Of a DNA stretch of 64,000 bases, positions 10,280 to 22,844 are shown one piece after another. How positions within the stretch are numbered: the stretch's first letter is position 1; every line of letters begins with the position of its first letter. The notes under the pieces were generated by a model. It had not been told where the DNA came from and searched no databases. It saw nothing but the letters and a program-made list of their open reading frames with translations. Made by a program: the position numbers and the translations under genes. Source of the DNA: Pardosa pseudoannulata (lineage: Eukaryota; Arthropoda; Arachnida; Araneae; Lycosidae); the NCBI GenBank assembly GCA_032207245.1, contig CM063506.1, forward strand, positions 12,632,439 to 12,696,438. Reading direction: 5' to 3'.

Positions 10280-11655
10280 GAGCTTTTTAAGATGTTCATA
10301 AGTGGTAATTCTGCATATCCATATAATGATACCCAGTTTTTGAAACAAAAATTAACGGATAAGAATTAGGATTCTTTAGTTCTTCGTGTTAAAAGTTAAA
10401 ACGAAATAGAATTATCTGAAGAAGGACCTTGAAACAGTGTTGAAAGTTGATACATTTTGTCTTCATATCAACTTGTTATCTAGAAGTTACTTTGTGTTAA
10501 ACTTATGGTTCGAGATAACATTTTAGTCATTTTTTTCTTATAAAGAACTCTACGCACTATACAAAGTATATATGATAATTCAAGGCATTATCATAAATAT
10601 CTGAATCTCGTTGAAAAGAATTGCTATGTTCCTTTTTTGCCATCTCCGATCATATATAAGATAGGAGATAGGGTATATATTATATCCTATAAATTTTGAC
10701 ATTTATTGCCACATTTTTATATTTTTCATTTTAAGTTTCTTTTAAATAAATAGTATCAATTCTATTAATTAAATTTGAACTAATTAGCAATCCTTAAAAA
10801 CTTCTCTCTTATGCAGCTGATAACCAGGAGATCGCCCAGATTTTGGAAAATCGATTAACGGTTTAAAAATTAGGATTCTATAGAGCTTAGAGTTAAAAGT
10901 TAAAACAAAAGAGTTTTCTGATTAGTGAAGTCTGAAATTGATTCATTTTGTGTTCGTATCAATTGGTTTATAATCTGGAAACTTACTTTGTATGTTGAAT
11001 TCATGTGGAGAAATAAAATTTTCGCCATTTTTTTCTTGTTAAGAACAGGATAAGCTACGGGTAAATATAATAATTCAAGAAAATGTTGCCATTAATATCT
11101 GAATCTCGTTGAAAAGAATTGCTGTGTTCCCTTTTTGCCATCTCCGATCATAGATAAGATAGGATATAGGGTATATGTTATATCCTACAGATTTTGACAT
11201 TTATTGCTACATTTTTATATTTTTCATTTTAAGTTTCTTTTAAATAAATAGTATCAATTCTATTCATTAAATTTGAACTAATTAGTAATCCTTAGAAACT
11301 TCTCTCTTATGCGGCTGATAACTTGGAGATCACCCAGATTTTGGAACAGCGATTAACGGTTTAAAAATTAGGATTCTACAGAGCTTAGTGTTAAAAGTTA
11401 AAACAAAATAGTTGTCTGATAAGTGAAGTCTGAAGTGGATTCATTTTGTGTTCGTATCAATTGGTTTATAATCGGTAAAGTTACTTTGTATGTTGAATTT
11501 ATACAGCGAGATAGAATTTTCGCCATTTTTTTTTCTAGTTAAGAACAGGATACGCCTTATATACTGGTAAATATAATAATTCAAGACAAATGTTGCCATT
11601 AATATTTGAATCTCGCTCAAAATAATTGCTGTGTATTTTTTTGCCATCTCCAATG
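10280..11655 (+). repeat. ~500 bp tandem repeat, about 2.7 units
   Basis: AACTTCTCTCTTATGC, GCTGATAAC, GATTTTGGAA and TTAACGGTTTAAAAATTAGG recur about 498 bp apart (10799 and 11297). A more diverged first unit starts near 10280. A late block, GAATCTCGTTGAAAAGAATT then TTTTTGCCATCTCC, recurs near 10604, 11100 and 11609. Units 2 and 3 are very alike. The minus frame at 11441-11653 is repeat sequence, not a gene. Confidence 0.85.
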
Positions 11656-11659
11656 ACCG

Positions 11660-12000
11660 AATTCACAAGAAGGCTTAGGTTGATAGATATTTGCATTAAT
11701 ATCCACTCTTACTATTTAACTCCTCAAGCATCCATTCTGTAAAAACTACCTTTTCCAATATGTTTCTACCTACAAATGTGTAAGGAGTAGATTGCATTTA
11801 TATCGATCAATTTAATATATATGTTTACGCCCTTCAGAAGTATGACTGCTCATTGGTTTTCTGGCAACATGTTCTAAAACATAATTACTGTTTCCCCATT
11901 CTACGAAAATAATACATATTTCTAGATTTCTGTCATACGGAACCTGAATTAATAATACGTTGGGCTATTAATGATAGATCTGAGAATAATACTATTGGGT
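11660..12000. other. AT-rich spacer, nothing recognised
   Basis: No repeats, boxes or frames noted. Confidence 0.5.
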
Positions 12001-12019
12001 ATGAGGGTTATTTACTCGA

Positions 12020-14075
12020 GGACTGTTGACCTACTTATAAGATAATCATTTTCTAATTCTGAAAGCAGACGACAGCTAATAATTTTGATGACTACTATAT
12101 TTTTTTCCCCCATCCTTCTTTCTCTTTCACCCCGAAGAGGATTTATTAATATGATACTTAAAGTCTTTTTAGAAACGTTTGATTGTAATGAACCATAAAC
12201 CTTCTATAATATTTGCACATCAAAGGGGTTCCTGATTCCTAGGCATAATACTCAGTATTCAAAAATAGAAAGTATATAAAGTGATAAGTATCTGAAAAGG
12301 AAAGAAACGACTTGATACATATATAAATGAAACCTTAGAAAATATTATAAAAAACAAGTACTAAAAGGAAAAATATATATAGTTTACATAAATATAAATA
12401 CATGACAAGTAAAAAATAATACAAGCACTAATAAAATACATATAATTAAAAGCAGCTATAATTATGGCAATCCAGATAAATATATATAATGCAAATACAT
12501 ATATAATACAACATCATAATAAATTAATAGTTTAGATAAACTATTTTTTTCTATTTATAACAATTATAAAGAAAAACACTTAAATATTAGGACCAGAATT
12601 GAAAGAGAGTGTGAAAAATGGTTACGGTTAAGGCTATTGTTGGATAAAGATAGCCTGAGGTCGTTTCTTTTTAATTTGCATCCTGTAGCCATAATCCTGT
12701 AATCAAGCTATTACTTTATTTGGATGGGTATTGAGGTTATTGTAAAAGTTGTTTGAGTACATTAATACAATGAGCAAGCAGTTAGTTTTTCATCTATTAT
12801 TTTGAGTGCTTAAAATTGTTCATCATTTATCAAAAATGCTTATTTTAGTCATTCTTAACTTTCTGGCTTAAGTTGGTATTACAGAAGTCCTGGCCAGCTT
12901 TGCATCTGGCTTCTCTTTTTAAATGTTATACGGGATAAATTATACTATTTTCATTTAAATTAAATTATTTAAGGGGAACTACAGTGTCAAGGCTACTTAT
13001 AAGATAATAATTTTCTAATTCTTAAAGCAGACGACAGCTAATAATTTTGATGACTACTATCTTAATTATACTACTACTTATCTAAATTATACTATTTTCA
13101 TTTAAATTAAATTATTTAAGGGGAACTACAGTGTCAAGGCTACTTATAAGATAATAATTTTCTAATTCTTAAAGCAGACGACAGCTAATAATTTTGATGA
13201 CTACTAATTTTTTTCCCCATCCTTCTTTCTCTTTCACCCCGAAGAGGATTTATTACATGTTATATTTAAAGTCTAATTTAGAAACGTTTGATTGTAATGA
13301 ACCATAAACCTTCTACAATATTTGCACATCAAAAGGGTTCTTGGCCCTTAGGTATAATACTCAGTATTCAAAAATAGAAAGTATTTGAGGTGATTAGTAG
13401 CTGAAAAGAAAAGAAACGACTTGATACATATATAAATGAAACTTTGGAAAATATTATAAAAAACAAGTACTAAAAGGAAAAATACATATAGTTTACATAA
13501 ATACAAATACATGACAAGTACAAAATAATACAAGCACAAATAAAATACATATAATTAAAAGCAGCTATGATTATGGCAATACAAAAGAATATATAATGCA
13601 AATACATATATAATACAACATCAGAAGAAATAAATAGTTTAGATAAACTATTTTTTTTTCTAGTTATAACAATTATAAAGAAAGAAATTTAAATATTAGG
13701 ACCAGAACTGAAAGAGAGTGTGGAATGTGGTTACGGTTAAAGGGGTTATCTTCGAACAAGGATGATCTGAGGTTGTTTTTTATTAATTTGCATCCTGTAA
13801 TCAAGCTATTATTTCATTTGAAAGGCTATTGAGGTTATTGCAAAAGTTGTTTGAGTACACTATACAATATGCAAGCAGTTAGTTTTCTATCTATTATTGT
13901 GTTCATCATTTATCGAAATTGCTTATTTTAGTGATTCTTAACTTTCTGGCTTAAGTTGTTATTACAGAAGTCCTGGCAAACTTTGCATCTAACTTCTCTT
14001 TTTAAATGTGATACGGGATAAATTATACTACTGTCATTTAAATTAAATTATTTAAGGGGAACTACAGCGTCAAAC
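12020..14075 (+). repeat. ~1.1 kb direct duplication with a nested 147 bp duplication
   Basis: CATCCTTCTTTCTCTTTCAC and CCCGAAGAGGATTTATTA occur at about 12112 and 13219. Everything after them (ACGTTTGATTGTAATGAACC, CTCAGTATTCAAAAATAGAA, TCCTGGC...CTTTGCATCT) follows in the same order about 1107 bp later. Inside the first unit a 147 bp segment (ATTTAAGGGGAACTACAG through AATTTTGATGACTACTA) is present twice (about 12939 and 13086). Each unit ends at ATTTAAGGGGAACTACAG; the second runs into (TA)n at 14083. Confidence 0.85.
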
Positions 14076-14078
14076 GCT

Positions 14079-14082
<4 letters not shown>

Positions 14083-14153
<71 letters not shown>
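14083..14153. repeat. (TA)n microsatellite
   Basis: Alternating TA with one phase slip (TTAT at about 14117). It forms the left flank of the LTR-like island. Confidence 0.95.
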
Positions 14154-15245
<1,092 letters not shown>

Positions 15246-15253
15246 ATAAAAAT

Positions 15254-15959
15254 CAGGGCCCGATCAAGACAAAGTTGGGCCCAGGGCCTGATAGTAGGTG
15301 CCCCCCTGACCTCCTTTCAAGGCAAAAAAAAATTAGTTTATAAAAGAGGATACAAACGAATATTTTTGGAGGAAAGTTTATATTAATTTTATGTTTACAT
15401 ACCTTTGTACTACAGTCGAATGCCAAAAATCTGTATATCCTCAACGATGTTAACTGTAACACTTGCAATTAAGCTTTTATATAAAAATAAAATAAAATAG
15501 CATAAGTAAGATTAACAAATAATAGCTGTATGTAGATTTTAAGACAAAATTAATAAGAGAAAAATAATAAAATACAAAAAATCTTAAGCAAATAACAATT
15601 ATATCTAAGTTTCAGAAATGTAATAAAAAGTGCTAATATTTCTTTATAACTGGCTGAAATTTTTAATTTATTACTAATTTATATTATATAATATATAAGA
15701 TGAATGCTTTTTTCCCTTTCATGTTTTGTAAATTATTTTCTTAATGATTCATATTATAAATGTTGAATGTAATAATTGTCAACATTTTAGCTGTTTTTAT
15801 TTAATTTCTGAATAAGGTTTAATGTATATTACTTGAAGAATTAACAAAAAACATTTTCAAATTTTGTCAATTAAATTATTTAAAATTTAATAATTAAGTA
15901 TCCCATTTTAGGGGGCCGAGGGCCAAGGTCCAGTCGGCCCGTGCTTTAATCAGGCCCTG
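15254..15959. mobile_element. hAT-type non-autonomous element, copy 2, perfect 8 bp duplication
   Basis: It begins CAGGGCCCGATCAAGACAAA and ends with the complement of CAGGGCCTGATTAAAGCACG. The flanks are ATAAAAAT at 15246-15253 and 15960-15967, identical over 8 bp, the length expected for hAT transposition. The interior (706 bp) is AT-rich and non-coding. It is an inverted relative of 5581-6293; both share the GGAGGAAAGTTTATATTAAT and TCTGTATATCCTCAA segments. The short minus frame at 15253-15468 is part of the element. Confidence 0.92.
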
Positions 15960-15967
15960 ATAAAAAT

Positions 15968-17760
15968 TACTTTAATTCTAATAGCTGGTAGTTGGAAGTT
16001 TTTCTCGAATTAAATATTGTGCATTTCTTCGTCGAACTTCGTCGTGGTATTTCGTGCGTACTGTAGGTATGGATTTACCTTCTCACACATTTAAAGGGAA
16101 GATTTTTCAAAGGTTATGATCTCATATTTGTGGACCATGCAGTGAAAACGAAGATAAAACACACCTGACTTGTCCGAATAAGTATGTTGGGAATCCAACT
16201 TGCAATCAAATGAAACAGTTTCCTTGTGGAATAGTAATATCTAGGCTACGGTTCGTCCTAAATGAATAATACTCATTTGTGAGAAATAAAAAACACTGAA
16301 AAATACAAGAACATGTTTTCAGTTCAAAAATATCTTCAGACTACAGATAAAAGTGGCATACACATGCCATTGAAGCAAACTTTATTTAGTGTGTGAAATA
16401 ATGGAATATTCTTTTTCAGGTCCAAGTAAAAGAATAATCAACAGTTTATTCACCGAAGCATTCGACATGCATTTTTATTCGAATCTTTTAGGAGAAATTT
16501 TTCAGCATTCATAACTTTTTATTAGGTTACTGACAGGAGTTACTGTCTTTTAAGACTAAATTTCTGTCAGTCATATAACAACTTCATCGGTCGGCATGAT
16601 TCTGCCACGGAATTTTCTTTGGGTAGCAGTCTTTGGGTCATAACCCCATCAACGATTGTCTCAAAGAAGCTCGAAAACCGTTAGTCACGGATTTCAACTG
16701 TCAAGGGCTGACTATGAACTGGCTAAGATTTAGGTTTCACGCTAATTTGTATACATTTATTCAGGCCATATTTCGCTCACCTCCCCCATTCAAGCGGGGG
16801 TGAAAGTAAATAACATACCTCACACGTGGTCGAGATAGGTTGCAAGCGTTCACGCGAATGCATGCGTGCGCTATCCTAGATTTAAAACGCCCACGTAAGA
16901 CGAAAGGCTGAATAAGAGTCTATAAGTATTTGAATTTGAACAATATTTTAGGAATGTTTTAGAAAAGCCAGTTGGTGTATCAGTCAAATTTTTACTACAA
17001 ACCTTTTTTCTTCGTTACCTTTAAATGATATTAAATGATTATCACACATGTAAAAACGGCGCAGTTTTTCAATGAATTGTGAGACTGTCAATTTATCACA
17101 GGACTATGATTGATATGCATACTTTGAAATATAACTATGATAAATTGGAAATGTAAGCATTTAAATTTAATTTTCAATAAATTAAAATTCATTACAAATT
17201 TCAATATACAGTATCATCAAATCCAGGGCCATGGGTTTCTCCCCCACAGCAACGGTAAAACCGGCGAAATAATGAACAACCCAGTCTTTTGGACGAAAGA
17301 CACCGTATCTTCACAGTTAAAAATTAAAAAGAGTATAAAAAAATGAATACCAGAAAATACACGGTATTATCTATATTTATTATCATAAAGCATGAAAGTC
17401 TATAAGAAAAAATAACTAGGAATGTTACTTTATAAGTCGCAGATCTATTATGAGCAAACAAGTTAGCGGATCAATGAGATGGTATTGTTGTCGATGAGTA
17501 AAGAAAAAAGAAAAAAAAAAGTTGATCCACGTAGAAGGGATAGTAGCTATGTGGAGTTGAAGTAGACAGTGTCGTTTGTACTGATTTAAATCATGTTTAC
17601 AAAGGTGATCAGCGGTTGTAGATTAAAATCGATATTGGCAGTAGCAAAAATGCATGTTATATCAGTGATTACCTGAAATTCGTGGCGGTGAAATGAAACT
17701 GCGAATTTACACCAGAGAGGTTGGACGTTAATTCCTTAATATCAGATGACATGATAAATG
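15968..17760. other. Unassigned sequence
   Basis: I see no terminal repeats, SINE boxes or convincing frames. A GC-richer stretch at 16540-16900 contains ACCTCCCCC...GCGGGGGTGA (a possible hairpin around 16780-16805) but no recognisable gene. The 69-codon frame at 17137 is AT-driven. Confidence 0.5.
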
Positions 17761-17771
17761 ATCTCCTTTCC

Positions 17772-18262
17772 ATATATCATTTATGGACTATCCATAGAAG
17801 TTGGTCTCATTCACCGAACGGTGTGAGACACATATTGAAAAAAAGCTTTAACATGACAAAAATTTCGTCCAGTTGAGTGAGACAATAGTGGGATACGTTG
17901 TTGTATTCAACAACTAACTTATTACCAACGATATCCTATGAATTCTCAATATTTGCCAAAAAATAATAAACTTATAATTATATTTTCCATTATCCATATA
18001 TCCTCTTGTAATTATATGTCTAATTATATTTTCCTTTCCATATATTCTCTGTGGACTGTCCATGAATTTTCCATAAAAGTTTGTCTCATTCACCAAACGT
18101 GTGTGACACATATTAATAAAAAGCTTTATCAAGACAAAAATTTCGTCCCACTGAGTGAGACAATAGTAGGGTCAGTTGTTGTATTCAACAGCTAACTTAT
18201 TGCCAAAGATATCCTATGACTTCTCAATATTTGCCAAAAAGTAATAAACTTGTAATTATAAA
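17772..18262 (+). repeat. ~265 bp direct duplication
   Basis: GTCTCATTCACC, GACAAAAATTTCGTCC, TGAGTGAGACAATAGT, TTGTTGTATTCAACA and TCTCAATATTTGCCAAAAA occur twice in order (units from about 17772 and 18037). Each unit contains the short palindrome TTGTTGTATTCAACAA or a near form. The overlapping 72 and 85 codon frames on opposite strands are repeat artefacts. Confidence 0.85.
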
Positions 18263-19310
18263 GAAATAATGCAATTTTACCTGTAAGTTCATTAAAATTT
18301 GTATTCTATATATATTGACACTACTTTTTTTCAAACCCCTCATATACATTTCTTTCAAACTGATTGTAAATGAGGCTTTTTTTAATAGTGTGTACAACAT
18401 GAAACGCATTCTAATGGAAAGAGTTTGCTATGAAAAAATAGCATGCAGATATTTTATTCTCCTCCTTCTTGGAAAAAAATTCTATAGGCTCTGCATTACT
18501 ATGCACATCTGGGAGTTTCCAGAAAATGCAGGAGTCTTGCAAAAAGGGTATTAATAAGAGCAACACATAATTGAACCGGTAATACAGCATTTTTTATGTG
18601 GAGTTTCATTACCACTAATTTAAGTCATTCAGCTAATGCTCCTTTTTTGTATTTGAGAAAATGGTAATAGGATTTCGTTACTTACTACAGTTTAAATAGG
18701 AGAACTTATGACAAAGTGTCTGTCGTGGGTGAACTTTTGAACTTTCCTGATTTAGACTATAAGCCGATCCTCTCACGCCTAGCTGTCCAAGATGGGTGGA
18801 GTTTGTAATTGTTTTTACACCAACTGGCAAAAGGAAGAGACAGGACTTCATTATGGAGTTTTTATTTAAAGGAATTCTTGCTTTTATTTTAGTTTGCCCA
18901 CACAAAATGGTCTGTAATTAGATTTTCGTAACAAATGGAAATGAATTCAATAAGTTTCAGGTGCCAAAATGATTTATATTATTGGTTAGTTGGCATCTAA
19001 GTTAATTAGCTCATTCTATTTTGAAAAGATTTTCGAAGACAACCAGTAATCACCACAGATGGACAAACGGATCTCCTCACACACACACATGCATACAAAT
19101 GGTTCTCTAAAGTCGGTAGATTCTGAAGTTAGTTCTATTTTTGAATGTGTTTTTTTTTTGCTTTTATCATTGAATTAAAATAATATATTTCTCTGATTTC
19201 CTCTAGTATGTCTCGAGCTTTAAAAAAAAACATTTGTAGAGATACTTTTTACAGTACATTAGGTAACTTGAAGGTGAATATTTCACGGATAGAGCTCAGG
19301 AAACATAGTT
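18263..19310. other. AT-rich sequence, nothing recognised
   Basis: Contains a short (CA)n at about 19077-19088. The frames at 18315 and 18678 are not convincing. Confidence 0.5.
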
Positions 19311-19313
19311 TAG

Positions 19314-19483
19314 TTCGGAGTGCTACGGTCTACTTTTGCAACACGAGGGCTAATGAGACCGGGACCTACAGCTTAAAGCCGATTCCGAACGGTTACAAAC
19401 AAACACCCATCCACAGTGGGATTCGAACCCACGAACTCCGGTGCCAAAGGCCAGCACCCTAACCAATCGGTCATCGTTCGGCC
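19314..19483 (-). mobile_element. tRNA-derived SINE (family A), near full length
   Basis: Reverse complement of the 8480-8655 copy. B box GGGATTCGAACCC (complement of GGGTTCGAATCCC) lies near 19418-19430, A box complement AACCAATCGG near 19461, and the body has GCTACGGTCTACTTTTGCAA. Possible short duplication GAAACATA / GAAAACATA at the edges. Identity to 8480 is high, so it is a fairly young copy. Confidence 0.88.
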
Positions 19484-19839
19484 TGAAAACATAAATATCA
19501 ACCATGGCATACTCTAAACTCGCCAAAATTCGTGGGCTGCTCTTTCGCTACGAGTGTGAAAAATTTTTTTAATTAAAATGTATGCACTGTATTTGTTATT
19601 TTTTAAAACACTTACAGTCAATATTTATACTGTTTATGTCTAAAAGCTAAAGTAATTTAAAGCTTTAATTCTGAAGAACACAACCATTAAAAAGCGGTTA
19701 AAAATGGTCATTTGGAAATTAAACATGAAACTGCTGATAAAATGTGATAAAAAAGAACAATAACTGAGAAAAACATTTCTTTGTTATTTTAGCCTTGTTG
19801 ATGTTACTTTTGTCTGATTGGGCAATAATAAATATCTAT
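19484..19839. other. AT-rich spacer
   Basis: Nothing recognised. Confidence 0.5.
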
Positions 19840-19843
19840 TTAA

Positions 19844-20770
19844 GGTATCTGTCTACATTCGGAGAACTTTTTTCTTTAAACGTAGAAACTAGTTCATGTT
19901 TTTACATTTTTAGATGGATTTTTTATATTATCATAGAGAATTGCACTTAAACAATTTATTCCTGGAGAAGTTTTTACAAAATTTCTAATAAATGAAGAAA
20001 ATTTAGTAAAAAAATCGGGTTTTTTTCAAAAGGTTTAAATTTTTAATAAATTAAATTATTACAATATTTTTAATGCAACACATTTCTTACACACTGGACT
20101 AGTAAATCTTTGAGTAATTTACATTTGGTAAAAAATTTTGGTCCTTCAAAATCATATACATTGAATTTTTAACCAATTTTCATTACCTTTATATCTAACT
20201 ATGAGTGTAACATCATTAATAAATATCAAAATTTAAAGCTTTTTGGTCATTTACGAATACTATCAAAAGCATTCATAATAATTTTCAACAAAATATGTTA
20301 AGAACTTTTTGAGAAATCCCATTTCAAGTTTCGACATTTTATTAAAAATACCGTTCTGAGAAAAACGCATTTGAAGTTTATGAAAGCAACTTTAACTATT
20401 AAAAAATTAAAATACGTGTTTAAAATTCCCCACACTTTCTTGCTTCAAAACTTTCTAATTGCTAAGTTGCTAATTATTAAAAATACTAGAAAAATGTTTA
20501 AACTAATCTTCATGAAAATTTAAAAAGTTTTGTCCAAAAAATGCTCTTTAAAAGGCTTTAAATTCACAACTTCCGGTTCCAATGTCGCTACTTCCGTTTT
20601 GTTTTGACAGCTGTCACTGATGTTTAAAGAGCTGTAACTTTTCTTTAAAATATCGTAGAGACAAAACAAAACAGATTTAGAAGTCTAAAAATAGAAATTT
20701 TACAATAGAGAAGTTAAAAAAAATTATGATTTTTGGCAAAAAAATGACGTTTTCAATGTAAACGGATACC
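19844..20770. mobile_element. TTAA-flanked inverted-repeat element, copy A
   Basis: The termini are GGTATCTGTCTACATT and, inverted, GGTATCCGTTTACATT, each bounded by TTAA (19840-19843, 20771-20774). The interior is 927 bp, non-coding and AT-rich, apart from a conserved GC-richer centre near one end with CCGGTTCC, ACTTCCG and the palindrome TGACAGCTGTCA (20606-20617). An inverted copy lies at 51659-52599 with the same TTAA flanks. TTAA duplications occur in piggyBac and Kolobok elements; the termini do not show the usual piggyBac CCC start, so the superfamily is open. Confidence 0.75.
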
Positions 20771-20774
20771 TTAA

Positions 20775-21200
20775 TAGCATTAAAAATGTAAAAAAATGCA
20801 TGTGGTTAACAGTTTGTGACTATGTACAAGAATTTCGTAATAATTTTCTACTGTTTTGCACTTTCCATTTTATGTCATATCCAATACTTTTTTCAAAATA
20901 TATGTGTTCATTATAATTTAAAATGATTTCTTTTGTATTTAAAATTAATAAGCTTATTTTTAAAAGTGCGTGTTTACAGGACGACAATTCGTCTTTTTGT
21001 CTGGAGCAATGTAAACACTACAGCGGGCATTGCGTCAATTTTTAAGTAGTATAAAAAGGAAATAATAGAAATGATGGTTAACAATAAAAAATTCTTACCT
21101 TGATGGCTTAAAAATTTTTAAGAAATGGTTTTAATTTGATATCGAAATTTTTGCGAAAGATCATTCCTAAATGAATCAATTACATGGAATGTCGAGTCAA
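20775..21200. other. AT-rich spacer
   Basis: Nothing recognised. Confidence 0.45.
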
Positions 21201-21207
21201 TCAGTAT

Positions 21208-21690
21208 AAAACTAACGAGGAAAACCCAAGTAGTGAAATCCATAAACTGACAAACTTTGCTGACTTTTTCTTGAGCATTTCCCCCATTACTGTCCAAAAA
21301 AGTACATACCCTATTCCTTATAATTGTGATGATCATAAAATATATAATTTCTTATGAGACAGTGAATCAAACTCAAACTAGGAAAACCCAAGTAGTAAAA
21401 TCCTTAAACTGACAAACTTTGCTGACTTTTTCTTGAGCATTTTCTACATTACTGTCCAGAAAAGTACATACCCTATTTCTTATAACTGTGATGTTCGTAA
21501 AATATATAATTTCTTATCAGACAGTGAATCAAACTCAAACTAGGAAAACCCAAGTAGTAAAATCCTTAAACTGACAAACTTTGCTGACTTTTTCTTGAGC
21601 ATTTTCTACATTGCTGTCCAGAAAAGTACATACCCTATTCCTTATAATTGTGATGTTCATAAAATATATAATTTCTTATCAGACAGTGAT
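21208..21690 (+). repeat. 162 bp tandem repeat, three units
   Basis: GGAAAACCCAAGTAGT, AAACTGACAAACTTTGCTGA, CTTTTTCTTGAGCATTT and GTACATACCCTATT recur exactly 162 bp apart (AAAACCC at 21221, 21383, 21545). Units 2 and 3 differ at only a few sites; unit 1 is more diverged. The minus frame at 21118-21336 crosses unit 1 and is not a gene. Confidence 0.92.
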
Positions 21691-22840
21691 TATTTAACCT
21701 CTTCATGTTAAAAATTCCATATGGAAGGTTGTTCTGTCAGTTAAGATTTTTCTTACATAAACAAGTCCCGAGAAAAATATTTCAATAGAAACAGTAAGTT
21801 AATGGTGCGATACATCTACATTTTGTTTGGAGAAAAATGGTGGATTTTTCTAAATTCGTTTGAAAATTTTGTATTAATTGTGAAAATCATATAACCATAA
21901 ATTCCTGCTTCAATGGTATTTATTTGTGTGTGTAGGAGAATTATTTAAATATATTGAAAATTGCTCTCTTGATCATACTTAGAAATAGTCTTAAGAACAG
22001 TCATCTACGTCATTAAAATCTTTAAGTTAAGTTTGTTTGATTCAAGTAATTTCAAAATAAAAACATTACACTTCCTTTATACTTATAACCACTTAAACCA
22101 CAACGAGTTTAGATAGACATATCTTTATTGATCGCGAGAATTTTCTAATGTAGAAAATACCTGTTTTCCGAAAGAGTGAAATCCGTAAGCCATGATTAAC
22201 AGCCAAAGATTGCACACCTATCTCACCAAAGATCAAAGCCGGCACCGCCTTTTAGCCATTTGTATTTCCTTGGATCTCATTTGATGAATCCGACTGTCGT
22301 CGCTTTCGCATAAAATTATCAACCGCAAAAATTTGCGGCCTGCCCGAGGTGTTGCACTTGGCACGTAACATCTTACTGAAGGTGTTCTGTCAGATGTCTC
22401 ATTTATTTCGAACATTTCACTTGCGATGTTCTTCACTCTTCATTGATTGTAGTTGGATAAATTATGATGCTACGTATAAAATTAGATTTCTTAGGCGAAA
22501 AGTTCTTGAAAAGATATGTCAGGAAAACATTCCAAATTACAATTTCTTGTCACCAAAGGGTATTTGTACGTCACTCTTGAAGTACTCAAACTTGCAATTA
22601 ACTGGTAATTGGTTTTATGAGGTAGTGAAATTTAAGACGTTTGGTAAATATCATATGCTAAATACTAATACTTTGTAACTTCTAATAATATCAATCCCAG
22701 GAGGTTTTCAAATTTATTCCATTGCAAAATAACCGAAAACACATTCGTCCTTGAAAATATCAGCCTCCTTATACAACAATGAAAGAAATTACATCTTGTG
22801 TAATAAAAAAGTGGAATAGTCAAGTCAAATAAAAGCTTTT
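21691..22840. other. Unassigned sequence; GC-richer patch 22190-22440
   Basis: The patch is open on the minus strand for 67 codons (22233-22436) with mixed residues. It has no clear splice or start context and no family I recognise. Confidence 0.4.
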
Positions 22841-22844
22841 TTTA

